A stretch of 52,201 bases of DNA from Candidatus Gastranaerophilales bacterium (lineage in GTDB: Bacteria; Cyanobacteriota; Vampirovibrionia; Gastranaerophilales; Gastranaerophilaceae). The notes beneath the pieces were generated by a model, which saw only the letters and a list, made by a program, of their open reading frames with translations, searched no databases and was not told the DNA's origin. Position numbers and translations under genes: made by a program. This document shows, one piece after another, positions 38,076 to 47,938 of this stretch. The stretch covers positions 1-52,201 of the forward strand of contig CALYDL010000014.1 of assembly GCA_944325145.1 (NCBI GenBank), written 5' to 3'. The first letter of the stretch is position 1. Each line of letters begins with the position of its first letter.

Positions 38076-39737
38076 CTAGTTAGATGCTTTTTCAAAAAGC
38101 CTTTCATATAACCGGCCGTTTAAATCTTCAAGTTCTTTTTTATACCAAGCCAAAAATTCTGCTTCTTTAATCATATTGCATCTTTCGCTATATGATAGCT
38201 TGCCGCCGTTTATAATTTTTGAAGCTTTTCCTTCCGCTATGGTTGATTGATAAAGGGCATTTAGTGAATAATATAAAGATTCATATTTATTGTCTTCCAT
38301 ATAAAGATCCCTTGCGGTTTTTAAGTTTTTCATAATTTCTTGTTTTGTTTTGTGGTAGTCTTTAATATCTTTATATGTAATTGATTTAATTGGTGATACA
38401 AAACATTGAGTTTTTCTTAAACTTGAAATTGCAGCTTTTATTCTGTCTGAAACATCGTCTTCTATTTCTGTATCAAAGCCGAATAAAACCTCTGTTCCGG
38501 ATAATGTTGATGAAATATCGGGTATATTTTTGTGTTTAAGGTGTCCTGTTTTAATAAAAGTTGTTCCTATATCGTCAAAGCCATCTCTCGGGCTTTGTTT
38601 TGCGTTTCTTAAAATCCACCCGAATGCACTATTATTGCCATATCTTCCTGCAAGCTCATTTTTCATTAAAGAACGCCAAAACAGAGCATTTTCTTTTTCA
38701 TAGCTTAAAAGTTTTTGTAAATCTTTATCAAAGGTTCTTTTGCTCATCTCTGAAGCATAATTTGCCATTTTGTTGCTGTCTTCAATTGCATGAAGATAAT
38801 ATGTGGGTGCTGACATAATGTTATAAAGGTCATCTTGCTTCCTTGTGTCCATTGCAGATAAAATATATCTGTGAGTAGATAAAACCTGCATTTTCATTGC
38901 TTGCAGTTTCAGCATTTCTTTAGACGGGTTTTTTAAATATTTTGCCATTAACCTGTCATATTCAACAATTTCGGGCCTTGCCCCTTGTTTTGCAAATCCT
39001 TCGGCTCTTTTTAGGTGGTATTTTGATTTTTCCTCTAAATATTCTCTGAAAAGTTCTCTTGCTTCATCTTCATCTATTGTTGATAAATAGGTTGCAAAGT
39101 TTGATTCTTCAAACATTTGAGCATTTGAAGGCGCTATAAAATATGGAACTTTATATCTTTCTGCATTATATCTGTGGTTCTCATCTCCGTTAATTCCGAA
39201 TTTTTCGCAATATTGAAAATCTAAAAGGTTAACATTGCCATCTTCCGTTATTAAACAGTTGCATCTTGAAACATCGCCGTGGTAAACCTTGGCAGTGTCG
39301 AGTTCTGCCAAACTTTTTAAAATTGAGCTTAAACTTTTTCTATCCCATTTTGTTTTTTTCCCATCAGGAATTTCGCCATTTACAAATGTGCTTAAAAGAT
39401 AAAAATTTTCATCTTCTGTTTCAACGTTTCCAATAAGCCTTTGAGCATGGGTAAAACCTTTGGGAACCTTTAAAAGAGCTTGCGCTTCCTGTGAAAAATC
39501 GCCATTAATTCCAACTGCTTTACCGGGTTTTGACCTTTTTATAACACAGTTTGTGCCGTTTATTAAAAAAGCTTCTGCAAAAAGCCCTTGCCCAAGTTTC
39601 ATTGCATTTTTGCCATTTGTTTCTTCGAAAATATCAACTTGTTCTTTAATATCATCGGGCACAGAACCGTTTATAACTCTTGTTACTTTACTTGTAAAGC
39701 TTATATTTTTGTAGCTGTTAATGGGCGAAATTTTCAT
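38076..39737 (-). CDS. Kinase-like phosphotransferase with large C-terminal extension
   Basis: A 553-residue protein whose first ~190 residues resemble a protein-kinase-like fold: glycine loop LGQGLFAEAF (49-58), VIK with the putative ATP-binding Lys67, HGDVSRCN with catalytic Asp155 and Asn160, and LLDFQYCE, with Asp173 in a DFQ version of DFG. This pattern also fits aminoglycoside/choline-kinase-like enzymes. A C-terminal region of about 350 residues is helical and unrecognised. The N-terminus (MKISPINSYKNISFTS) carries the aromatic-Gly/Ser tag seen in neighbours. The start overlaps the stop of the HAD gene (ATGA), implying translational coupling of a kinase and a phosphatase. Substrate unknown. 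Confidence 0.7.
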   Translation of the reverse strand: MKISPINSYKNISFTSKVTRVINGSVPDDIKEQVDIFEETNGKNAMKLGQGLFAEAFLINGTNCVIKRSKPGKAVGINGDFSQEAQALLKVPKGFTHAQRLIGNVETEDENFYLLSTFVNGEIPDGKKTKWDRKSLSSILKSLAELDTAKVYHGDVSRCNCLITEDGNVNLLDFQYCEKFGINGDENHRYNAERYKVPYFIAPSNAQMFEESNFATYLSTIDEDEARELFREYLEEKSKYHLKRAEGFAKQGARPEIVEYDRLMAKYLKNPSKEMLKLQAMKMQVLSTHRYILSAMDTRKQDDLYNIMSAPTYYLHAIEDSNKMANYASEMSKRTFDKDLQKLLSYEKENALFWRSLMKNELAGRYGNNSAFGWILRNAKQSPRDGFDDIGTTFIKTGHLKHKNIPDISSTLSGTEVLFGFDTEIEDDVSDRIKAAISSLRKTQCFVSPIKSITYKDIKDYHKTKQEIMKNLKTARDLYMEDNKYESLYYSLNALYQSTIAEGKASKIINGGKLSYSERCNMIKEAEFLAWYKKELEDLNGRLYERLFEKASN

Positions 39738-40981
39738 TGTGCATTCTTTCTGTATTCTTCGTTAATTTTTGAATATTCTTCTTTGGCAATTTTTATGGCC
39801 TCAACTAAGCTTTTTGGCCTTGTTTCGTCATTTTTGTCTACGATGATAAACCTTTTTACACCATCAAAATTAAAATCTCGTTCAAATTTTTTAATTTTGT
39901 CGTCAACGGATGAAGAATTTCTTACAAATATTGTAAATAAAGGTAATCTTGAAACTTGTTCTCTAAATTCGGGTTTTGAAAAATCATCGGATGATTTCAT
40001 TCCGTCTATATAGTTGCTCAAATCAAGCATATCAAGGTCATTGCTGCCATCTCCTGCGGCAATTACAAGGTCGCCTGAATCATTTTGAATTATATGGTCA
40101 ACCATAACTTTAACATGGTGGTATTTATCAAGAGTTTTTATTTTACCCCTTGTTTTTGGTTTCATTTCAATGCTTGTTCCGTTGCACCATTCATTGGGGC
40201 TATCGGCTTTATTTACAAATGTTTCACCGTTATTTTCTCGAACTTGAAAATCTATGCTGTAACCTTCTTTTAAAAGTTCATCCGATAAGCCTTTTAATTC
40301 TTCAATATATTGGCTGCCATATGGAGCAGTAAGCCTTATTTGAGAATCACCGTCGCGCCTTAGAGAGATGTAATTTGTTCTATCTTCCAACGGAAGTTTT
40401 TCAATATCTTCTTGAAGTGTCATATCCCCTTTATATCCATACATACCCTGATGAGTAGATGGTTCAATTAAAAGAGGGCACCCTGATAGCCTTGAGATAA
40501 AAGATTTTATATGATTTTTTATTTTGTGCCCATCCCAATTGATAATATATTTTTTTAACGGCTTTCTTTTAGATGTATTAACTTCCCATTCTTCAAACAT
40601 ATTTTCTTTATCGTTTTCAAAATAATTTGTGGTATGGCATAAAAATTCATCTCCGCCGTTTGTCACAATAAGTTTATCTGGAACAGGAATGCTTAAACCT
40701 TTGTCTTTTATTTTTCTCATATAATAGTTAAATTCACCAAGGTTTCTTCCGGTTGAAATTGTTAATTCGGTTGTTTTTTTGCCGTTTTCTTCAGGGGCCA
40801 AGAGTTGTTTAAATTCGCCAAAATATGAACTGAATTCATCTTCATTGACAGGTGAAGAATTGTTGCAAATAACATCATGGTTATATTCTTTGGGCATAAA
40901 AGTGCCGTCAAAATCCGAAAATATTTTTGTATTCCCTGCGCCAAAATGTAATTTGCCGCAACTATTCATGTTTACTTTCAT
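39734..40981 (-). CDS. HAD-superfamily phosphatase-like protein
   Basis: A 415-residue protein with an N-terminal tag LHFGAGNTKIF, then HAD motif I SDFDGT (Asp23 and Asp25), motif II TISTGRNLGEF, and motif IV VIAAGDGSNDLDML. The spacing and the cap region in between resemble the Cof/sucrose-phosphatase subfamily (type II cap). It ends in TGA overlapping the ATG of the kinase-like gene. A C-terminal region after the HAD core is helical and basic. It likely dephosphorylates a sugar phosphate or other small molecule; the paired kinase is suggestive. AAGGGAAAT precedes the ATG. Confidence 0.82.
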   Translation of the reverse strand: MKVNMNSCGKLHFGAGNTKIFSDFDGTFMPKEYNHDVICNNSSPVNEDEFSSYFGEFKQLLAPEENGKKTTELTISTGRNLGEFNYYMRKIKDKGLSIPVPDKLIVTNGGDEFLCHTTNYFENDKENMFEEWEVNTSKRKPLKKYIINWDGHKIKNHIKSFISRLSGCPLLIEPSTHQGMYGYKGDMTLQEDIEKLPLEDRTNYISLRRDGDSQIRLTAPYGSQYIEELKGLSDELLKEGYSIDFQVRENNGETFVNKADSPNEWCNGTSIEMKPKTRGKIKTLDKYHHVKVMVDHIIQNDSGDLVIAAGDGSNDLDMLDLSNYIDGMKSSDDFSKPEFREQVSRLPLFTIFVRNSSSVDDKIKKFERDFNFDGVKRFIIVDKNDETRPKSLVEAIKIAKEEYSKINEEYRKNAQ

Positions 40982-41067
40982 ATAAATTTCCCTTGCTGTA
41001 ATATAAAACCTGTAAATATTATTTTTGTTTGTGTAAAAATAGGTAAAATTTTATTACAGGAGGAAAC

Positions 41068-41325
41068 ATGAGCATATTCGAAGCAGGCATGATGGTTTGT
41101 TTTGGCGTAAGCTGGCCCATTGCAGCCTATAAAACATATAAATCAAAATGTGTCGGAGGAAAAAGCATATATTTTTCCTATTTAATTCTTTTAGGCTATA
41201 TTTTTGGCATTTTGCACAAAATTATATACAGTATGGATTACGTTTTTATACTGTATCTTTTAAACACTTTATTTTTGGTTATAGATATGTGCCTTTGGTA
41301 TAGATATAAAGATAATAAGGGCTAA
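41068..41325 (+). CDS. SemiSWEET-sized PQ-loop membrane protein
   Basis: An 85-residue protein with three transmembrane helices, covering most of its length (AGMMVCFGVSWPIAAYKTY, IYFSYLILLGYIFGILHKI, VFILYLLNTLFLVIDMCLW), and a Pro in helix 1 in the PQ-loop position (WPIAAY). Size and topology match bacterial SemiSWEET transporters, which dimerise to move sugars. The canonical PQ is here PI, so substrate is uncertain. AGGAGG lies six bases before the ATG. It is convergent with yjbQ, the two stop codons being adjacent. Confidence 0.65.
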   Translation: MSIFEAGMMVCFGVSWPIAAYKTYKSKCVGGKSIYFSYLILLGYIFGILHKIIYSMDYVFILYLLNTLFLVIDMCLWYRYKDNKG

Positions 41326-41739
41326 TTATTCGCCCATAACTTTTACAATAAGGCGTTTTCTTCTTTGCCCGTCAAATTCGGCATAATAAATTTGTTGCCA
41401 GGGGCCAAAATCAAGCTTGCCGTTTGTTATCGGAACTATAACTTCATGGCCTATAAGAAGGCTTTTCAGGTGGGAATCCCCGTTTGTTTCGCCTGTTCTA
41501 TGGTGGTTATAGTTTATGTTGAAGGGTGCAAGCTCTTCAAGCCACTTGTCAATGTCATTTATAAGGCCATATTCTGCATCATTAACATAAACCCCTGCTG
41601 TTATATGCATGGCAGAAACCAAAACCATCCCTTCTTTTATTTTGCTTCTTTCAACAATTTCTTCAACTTTTTCCGTTATGTTTATATATTCGCGGTGCTT
41701 TTCCGTGTTAAACCAAAGATATTCGGTTAAAAATTTCAT
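41326..41739 (-). CDS. YjbQ/UPF0047 family protein
   Basis: A 137-residue protein of the YjbQ (UPF0047) family. Readable motifs are [60 protein letters not shown] and the [16 protein letters not shown] end; the family is trimeric with a metal site formed by the His residues and has been linked to weak thiamine phosphate synthase activity. The start is placed at 41739, after GGGGGG, instead of a lysine-rich in-frame extension. It is monocistronic and convergent with the membrane protein gene. Confidence 0.93.
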   Translation of the reverse strand: MKFLTEYLWFNTEKHREYINITEKVEEIVERSKIKEGMVLVSAMHITAGVYVNDAEYGLINDIDKWLEELAPFNINYNHHRTGETNGDSHLKSLLIGHEVIVPITNGKLDFGPWQQIYYAEFDGQRRKRLIVKVMGE

Positions 41740-41842
41740 TGTCCCCCCTTTTTTTTTATTGAATTCTACCATTTTGTTTTTTTCTCTGCAAACTCTTTAA
41801 CAAATAAAATTATGGCATACCATAAAAAAATAATATTAAAAC

Positions 41843-41876
41843 AAAAACCGCCTTTTTTATTAGGCGGTTTTTGTTG
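41843..41876 (-). terminator. Intrinsic terminator of tpsB
   Basis: An 11-bp stem (41842-41852 with 41863-41873, CAAAAACCGCC/GGCGGTTTTTG) lies directly after the tpsB stop on the minus strand and is followed by a T-rich stretch. Confidence 0.78.
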
Positions 41877-41882
41877 AGTTTA

Positions 41883-43682
41883 TTATAAAATGTTTGATGT
41901 AACAATGAAGTGAACCCTGCATCCTGAAGCATTTTCGGGTTTGTCGCCGATAGGAACACCCAAATATACGTTAGCGGATAGATATCTTGTTAATTTAAGA
42001 ATTACACCGCCACCAACTGACATTAAATAATCAGGGCCATCGTTTGATGCGTGTCTGTTGCCAAACCAGCCAATATCATAGAAACCTGCAAGTCTGATAC
42101 TGTCATCAATAAATTTAAGTTTTTCAGGCAACATCATTCTTAAGAATGGTACAGGGAAACGAAGTTCTGCTGATGCTGTTGCGCCGTAGTCTTTAATAAA
42201 GAAGCTTTCTTCGTAGCCTCTAATTGATGACATACCGCCAAAGCTCATTCTTTCTGAAGGTAACAAAGCTCTTGATGCCCATTGGCCTCTTGCTTGGATG
42301 ATACCTGTTGATCTGAATGGTAATACCTGAATTCTTGCGATATTACCCATAACTTTAACACCTTTGTTTGAAGGTATTGAATGTTTGTAGGCGCCTTCCA
42401 TGCCAAAGTCTAGTTGGTTTGTGGCGCCGAACCAATCAAGCCCTACTGATGTGCCAACGTTTGCAAACCATTTGCCATAGAAGTCATCTTTTATGTTTGT
42501 TAAGTTAATTTTAAGGTTACGGCTTCTGTATTTGTAAAGGTCTAAGCCACCAAGCCATGTGGTTTCGGTGTTTCTTAAGTCAAAGCCGATATCACCGTAT
42601 AATTTGTAGTTATCTGTTTTAATTAATCTTCTTGATAAAGTGAAGAATAAGTTGTGAGATTTTGATTCCAAATCTAAGAAATCAAGGCCGCCGCCTGCAA
42701 CAGAAGCTCCGGAATATGAATAACCAACGTTCAATTTGGTTTCTTTTGTAGCCGTTAAAGGAACGCTATACATAACACCTTGGCCAATTGAATGTCTTGC
42801 CAATGTTGTTGTTGAATACAACTGGTCGCCAAAACCTGTCAGGTTATATAAACCTGCAAAAAATACTGCCCTGTGCAAACCTGTTGCAGATGTACCCATA
42901 TCGTCCCATCTGAAATCAAAGTCAAGCGGGAATCTATCTTTTACGGTTAATTCCAAATCGGTGAGTTCTGCAGATTCTTCATTGTCTTCCAATGAAATTG
43001 AACCTTGCATATATCCTGAAGCGTTTAATTCTTTTAATGATTCTCTGATGTCATTAACGTTTAAAAGGCTTCCTGATTCAATGTATTTATCTTTTAAGAA
43101 TTGATTATTAAGGTAAGACGTTCTGTTCCATTTGTTTCCTGAAACTTTAACATTACCGTATTTACCTTCCATAATGTTAATAACAATGTTGCCGTCTTGA
43201 ACTCTTTGCGGAGCCAAATATGCAACAGATGAAATATAGCCGTGTTTTTGGTAGTGTTCGGTTACCATATTGGTGATGCCTACCAAATCTCCAACGGTTA
43301 CCCTTGTGCCAATTCTATCGCATATTAAATTCATTAATTCTTCTTCGGTAAAAGCTGTATAGCCTTTAAATGTTATTGAATTTAATATAAAGCTTGATTC
43401 CTTGTTTGGGAGCTGGTCAACTTGTGATTGAAGCTCTTTATTCATTATAATTTCGCCGGAATCTTTATGTTTTTCTTTGTTTTCTTCGCTTGCTTTAAAT
43501 TCATATTCTTTGAATTGTATAAGGTTGGTAGTGTCAATAACACCTGCGTCAAAGTTACCAACAGGGTTATTAAAGTTTGTTGCTGATGAATCGGCATACG
43601 CAGGAAGTGTTTGAATGGCTGCGGCTGAAATAATCAATGCCGTAAGCGGGACTACCTTTCTTAAAAATGTGTTGTTTCTCAC
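41883..43682 (-). CDS. Two-partner secretion outer-membrane transporter (TpsB, ShlB/FhaC-like)
   Basis: A 599-residue Omp85-type protein. A signal peptide covers residues 1-30 (VPLTALIISAAAIQTLPAYA). POTRA_2 lies at about 95-180 (ITFKGYTAFTEEELMNLICD; EHYQKHGYISSVAYLAPQRV; IMEGKYGNVKVSGN), then a second POTRA-like segment, then a 16-strand barrel ending at the C-terminus, with the conserved SIRGYEESF lid-lock (VRGY-type) motif near residue 490. It exports its TpsA partner, encoded divergently at 44099. The start codon is GTG, with AAGGA nine bases upstream. A Gram-negative outer membrane is implied. The gene has its own terminator. Confidence 0.93.
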   Translation of the reverse strand: MRNNTFLRKVVPLTALIISAAAIQTLPAYADSSATNFNNPVGNFDAGVIDTTNLIQFKEYEFKASEENKEKHKDSGEIIMNKELQSQVDQLPNKESSFILNSITFKGYTAFTEEELMNLICDRIGTRVTVGDLVGITNMVTEHYQKHGYISSVAYLAPQRVQDGNIVINIMEGKYGNVKVSGNKWNRTSYLNNQFLKDKYIESGSLLNVNDIRESLKELNASGYMQGSISLEDNEESAELTDLELTVKDRFPLDFDFRWDDMGTSATGLHRAVFFAGLYNLTGFGDQLYSTTTLARHSIGQGVMYSVPLTATKETKLNVGYSYSGASVAGGGLDFLDLESKSHNLFFTLSRRLIKTDNYKLYGDIGFDLRNTETTWLGGLDLYKYRSRNLKINLTNIKDDFYGKWFANVGTSVGLDWFGATNQLDFGMEGAYKHSIPSNKGVKVMGNIARIQVLPFRSTGIIQARGQWASRALLPSERMSFGGMSSIRGYEESFFIKDYGATASAELRFPVPFLRMMLPEKLKFIDDSIRLAGFYDIGWFGNRHASNDGPDYLMSVGGGVILKLTRYLSANVYLGVPIGDKPENASGCRVHFIVTSNIL

Positions 43683-43715
43683 CTTTGGAATTCCTTTTCA
43701 TACTTGTCGTATTTT

Positions 43716-43740
43716 AAAATTGCGAAGCATGCGCAATTTT
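43716..43740. repeat. Inverted repeat in the tpsB leader
   Basis: AAAATTGCG (43716-43724) pairs with CGCAATTTT (43732-43740) with a 7-base loop containing GCATG. It lies just downstream of the predicted tpsB promoter and could be an operator or leader hairpin. Confidence 0.5.
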
Positions 43741-43745
43741 GGTCA

Positions 43746-43775
43746 ATTACACTTACAAAATATAATATATGGCAA
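43746..43775 (-). promoter_or_regulatory. Predicted promoter of tpsB
   Basis: On the minus strand, TTGCCA (43770-43775) and TGTAAT (43746-43751) are separated by 18 bases. Confidence 0.45.
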
Positions 43776-44095
43776 TATATATTTATTCAATAAGCTAAAT
43801 AAATGATATTTACAGGTTACAAAATAATATTCCACTAAACATTTTTTTGCAACATTTATATTCAACTATAAATCTCATAAATTTAAAAATTTGCTAAACT
43901 TTTTTATTTTTTTGCCGATATATAGAATAAAAGTAAAATTTATTTACAAAAATTTACAAAAATCGCGGCAAAAAACTTAACAAAAGGGCAATTTATTTTT
44001 TTTACATGTTTTCTATTTATTATACACTAGTGATTTGTTACTTTTTAGGTAGTATAATTATAAAGCACAATATGAACACAGATTAGAAAGGACAT
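43776..44095. other. Divergent tpsB-tpsA intergenic region
   Basis: The rest of the 413-base region is AT-rich with no gene. On the plus side TATAAT (44053-44058) is preceded by no well-spaced -35 box, and AAAGGA (44087-44092) supplies the tpsA ribosome-binding site. Confidence 0.5.
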
Positions 44096-44098
44096 ATG

Positions 44099-47000
44099 AT
44101 GAGCACTCGTTCCAAATTAGGAATTAACAAAAAGAGAATTACTGCATTTTTGGCATTATTAAGCTTTGTTTCTTATATGCCGGTTAGTTGTCTTCCGGCT
44201 TTTGCAGTTAATATAGATGCAGGTACTCTTCCTGACTTAAATAATGCTATTAACGGCAGTGTTGATGTTAACGGAAACAAAATGGATGTTAACGTTATCG
44301 GCGGCAAAGGCACAGTTGGCCAATTTGACTGGAACTCTTTCAACGTTGGTAAAGATGCAACAGTTAACTGGGTGTTTAACGCAAATAACCAAACCGCTTT
44401 AAACAGAGTTTTAAATAGTGGCGGCATTTCATACATCTACGGTAAATTAACCGAATCCGCAGGCACGGGCTGCCCTTCATGTGTTAATACAAGTAAAGTT
44501 ATATTAATTAACCCCTCAGGTATTGTATTTGGCAACGGTTCACAAGTTGACTTAAACTCATTTACTGCATCAACTTATGACATTAAAGGTGCTAAAAATA
44601 TCGAAGATTTGTTAAAAGACCAAAATGCATACAAACAATATGCAGGTACAGGCGGTACATCTGGCACATTGTTTGATATCGCAGGTTATAACAAAACCGT
44701 TTCATTCGTTGCAAACGACAATATGGTTGATGGCAACGGCTACATTACAGGTGATGCAACCGGCACAAAACTAGCTTCAATTATTGCAGACGGCGCTTCA
44801 ATTAAAGCAAACAAAACAGTTGCAATGGTTGGCAACAAAATTGATATTTCAAATTCAGATATCAGAACAACATACACAAGCACTCCTAACACATCAAATG
44901 CTACCCAAACAAGATCAAACGTTAAATTGGTTACAGGCGATGGTGTTAACTTCTACTATACATCAGCAGGCAACATTGATAACAATGTTACAGTATCTGG
45001 CTCTGCTCAAAAAACATCAGGTCAAAAATATGGCATTAACATCAAAGATTCAGAAATCAGAACCGGTAATTTCTTGGCTTATAACGGCGTGAAAGATAAC
45101 GGCAAAATTGATATTCAAAATTCAACAATTTATTCAAGAAAATTATTAGGTACAGATACAACAATCGGCGATAAAGAATACAGTGCAACTCAAACAGGTA
45201 CAAACGGCAATATTCAAATTACATCAAAAGGCACCGTTAATATTTCCGATTCAAACGTTCAAACAACAAATGAAGACAGCAAAGCTCAATCATACGATAT
45301 CGGATACGGCAACTTAACAATTGAAGGCAGCGAAGGTGTTACAATTAAAAATTCTCAAGTAAGATCTGCTGATTCAACAAAAAATACAGATTCAAACAAT
45401 ATCAAAGCAGGCAATATTACAATTGCTTCTTCAAATGGCAGTGTTAACTTAATTCAAGATAAAACAACAAGCGGTGTTCCTTCTGTTGGCGGCATATATA
45501 ATACAACAGGCATCGTATCTGCAGGTAATTTAGAAATTAATGCAAAAGATACAGTGAACGTTGAAGGCTATGATAAAATTCAAGCAAAAGGCTATGGCGC
45601 AACAACAAATACGGACAGAACAATTACCGTTAATGCAGGCAATGCAAGCTTTAAAGATACATTGTTAAATGCTAAAAATGCAATTGTTAACGCAGATAAC
45701 AAAATTAATATGAATAAAACAACAGTTGTTGCAGACAACACAAAATTATATGGTGCAAACACAACAATTGATAATTCATTATTACAATACAAAGATTTGG
45801 CATTCTATGATGCAAACGGTTCAAAAACAAACAATGTAACAATCAAAAATGACACAACATTTAATGATAAAGATTCTGAAGTGTTAAAAATTTCAACAAA
45901 CGGAAACTTAACACTTGATAAAGCTACATTGAACAAAAAAGCATACAATTCATCAACGGTAACAAACCAAAAAGCTATTGAACTTGAATCAACAAAAGGT
46001 AATATTACAATTCAAAATGGTTCAAACGTTAAAACAGCAAACGGTGGTATTACTGCAAATGCTAAAAACGGCTCAATCAATGTTAATAATTCAGAAGTTA
46101 AGGCAACTAACGGCAATGTTCAATTCACAGCTAAAAACAACATTGCTTCGGCAAATTCTTCAATTTGGGCTAAAAACGGCAATATGAACCTAACCTCAAC
46201 AGCAGGCAAAGTTACTGCAAAAGATTCAAATATTATTGCTGAAGGCGGCAACACAGTTATTGATCAAGCTCTTTCAATGAACATTGATAAAGATTTCGCA
46301 GGTTCAACAATTGGAGCAACAAACAAATTATCATTAATTTCAGATGCTGACATTACAGGAACAAAATTATCAGCAGGTACAGGCAAAATTAATGATTATA
46401 CAGACCTTGTTTCATTAAACAATGATGATATCAACACCCACTTCATCTTTGCAGGCGCATTGGTTGAAGCAGGAAATGATATTTCAATTACAGATCTTGC
46501 TTCTGCAAACAAAGTTGATTTTGTTGCAGGCAACAATATTAACCTTGCAAGCACAGTTGATATGACATTAACCGATGTTTCAACAAAAGCAGGAAATAAC
46601 ACAAACATTGCTGCTGCAGGCAAACTCACAACAGCTGATTACGAAATCTTAGGCGGCAAGAAAACAACCTTATCAGGTAAAACAGTTACAACCGCAAAAG
46701 ATACAGTAATTAAAACAAACCAAAACAAATTGGCTGTTAATGCAGACGGCGCTATTGATATAGCAGTAACAGGCGTTACAAACACTAAAAACGGTATTGA
46801 AATTAACGCTGATGTAAATACTTCACAAGGTTCAGATCCTCTTGAAGGCAAAACGGTTAAAGTTAATGCTAAAGACGGCACACTTGCTATTTCAAAAATC
46901 AAAGCAGATACCTTAGATTTAACCGCAAACAAAATTCTTAAAGCCGATACAACAATTTCAAAAGATACCGATAACGTTGGCGCAATGGTTGAAGCAGGTG

Positions 47001-47920
47001 CCGATATTGACAACAAAGGCTACATTGAAGTTAGAACCGATGGCGGTTTCAACTTAGATGCAACAAAAGACTACAACGACGGCAACAAAGACATTTACAC
47101 AGGCGGCAACTACGGCACAACAATTGATGAAAGCACCGTTGCGGTTGGTGATGAATACGATAAAGTTACAGACGTTGACAAAAATACAACAATTGAAGAA
47201 GAACTTATCAAATCAGAAACAATCAAAGGTGATGAAATCGGCAGAACAGAAACAGAAAGAACACCTGTTGGCGACCCTGTTATTACAACAGAAAGAGAAG
47301 ACAATGTTAAAGGGCCTAACGGCGAAGACGGTTACACAATAACAACAACAACAGAACAAGAATATGAAGTAACAACTGAAGTTACATATGATGCAACAAA
47401 AGAAGACACATATAAACAAACTGAAGTTACTGAAACAACAACAGAAACAACAACATATCAAGATTACGAAACAACTACAAAAACAAGAGATGAACAGCAC
47501 ATTGCAACATTAAATAAAGAAGAACAAAACGGCTTCGTCCTTGTTTACGGTAAAGGTTCAACAGACAAAACAACTGAAACAAAAGTTGTCGATGTTAATA
47601 CTTCAACATCAACAACAAGAACTGAACTTGATAACAAGGTAGTTACAACACCTACAACAATCACTGAAACAATTACATCAAAAGATGTTGACGTTAAAAA
47701 AGATGTTGTATTCTGTGAATATGAAGATGTCGTAGCTCCTGATACAGACTTCGACAGCTGGACAAGAATTCCTCGTCACTCAGAAGGCATCAGCAATCAA
47801 GCCCCCGTTCAAAACGACTTGGCTGATACAACAGCAACAGTAGTTGCAGCTGCTGCAAGACTTCAAATAGACGATGAAGGCAACGAAGAAGACGATAGCG
47901 ATGATGGTTTATTAGAATAA
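44099..47920 (+). CDS. Secreted filamentous haemagglutinin-like protein (TpsA)
   Basis: A 1273-residue secreted protein. A long basic signal peptide (residues about 1-37, MSTRSKLGINKKRITAFLALL then CLPAFA) leads into the TPS secretion domain (about 38-200: GQFDWNSFNVGKDATVNWVF, LNRVLNSGGISYIYGKL, VILINPSGIVFGNGSQVDL with the NPSGI version of NPNGI). A long beta-helical stretch of Asn/Asp/Thr-rich repeats follows to about residue 990, then a Thr/Glu/Lys-rich tail (about 1020-1190) and a final acidic EGNEEDDSDDGLLE end. There is no obvious C-terminal sorting or toxin domain. The TpsB partner is encoded divergently. The second ATG is favoured for Shine-Dalgarno spacing; 44096 is the alternative. 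It is probably an adhesin. Confidence 0.9.
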   Translation: MSTRSKLGINKKRITAFLALLSFVSYMPVSCLPAFAVNIDAGTLPDLNNAINGSVDVNGNKMDVNVIGGKGTVGQFDWNSFNVGKDATVNWVFNANNQTALNRVLNSGGISYIYGKLTESAGTGCPSCVNTSKVILINPSGIVFGNGSQVDLNSFTASTYDIKGAKNIEDLLKDQNAYKQYAGTGGTSGTLFDIAGYNKTVSFVANDNMVDGNGYITGDATGTKLASIIADGASIKANKTVAMVGNKIDISNSDIRTTYTSTPNTSNATQTRSNVKLVTGDGVNFYYTSAGNIDNNVTVSGSAQKTSGQKYGINIKDSEIRTGNFLAYNGVKDNGKIDIQNSTIYSRKLLGTDTTIGDKEYSATQTGTNGNIQITSKGTVNISDSNVQTTNEDSKAQSYDIGYGNLTIEGSEGVTIKNSQVRSADSTKNTDSNNIKAGNITIASSNGSVNLIQDKTTSGVPSVGGIYNTTGIVSAGNLEINAKDTVNVEGYDKIQAKGYGATTNTDRTITVNAGNASFKDTLLNAKNAIVNADNKINMNKTTVVADNTKLYGANTTIDNSLLQYKDLAFYDANGSKTNNVTIKNDTTFNDKDSEVLKISTNGNLTLDKATLNKKAYNSSTVTNQKAIELESTKGNITIQNGSNVKTANGGITANAKNGSINVNNSEVKATNGNVQFTAKNNIASANSSIWAKNGNMNLTSTAGKVTAKDSNIIAEGGNTVIDQALSMNIDKDFAGSTIGATNKLSLISDADITGTKLSAGTGKINDYTDLVSLNNDDINTHFIFAGALVEAGNDISITDLASANKVDFVAGNNINLASTVDMTLTDVSTKAGNNTNIAAAGKLTTADYEILGGKKTTLSGKTVTTAKDTVIKTNQNKLAVNADGAIDIAVTGVTNTKNGIEINADVNTSQGSDPLEGKTVKVNAKDGTLAISKIKADTLDLTANKILKADTTISKDTDNVGAMVEAGADIDNKGYIEVRTDGGFNLDATKDYNDGNKDIYTGGNYGTTIDESTVAVGDEYDKVTDVDKNTTIEEELIKSETIKGDEIGRTETERTPVGDPVITTEREDNVKGPNGEDGYTITTTTEQEYEVTTEVTYDATKEDTYKQTEVTETTTETTTYQDYETTTKTRDEQHIATLNKEEQNGFVLVYGKGSTDKTTETKVVDVNTSTSTTRTELDNKVVTTPTTITETITSKDVDVKKDVVFCEYEDVVAPDTDFDSWTRIPRHSEGISNQAPVQNDLADTTATVVAAAARLQIDDEGNEEDDSDDGLLE

Positions 47921-47938
47921 TCATCAAAACAAAAATTA

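Noticed and set aside
45592-47500. Long antisense and alternative-frame open frames within tpsA
   Set aside because: They mirror the repetitive Thr/Asn-rich coding sequence, lack start signals and are typical shadows.
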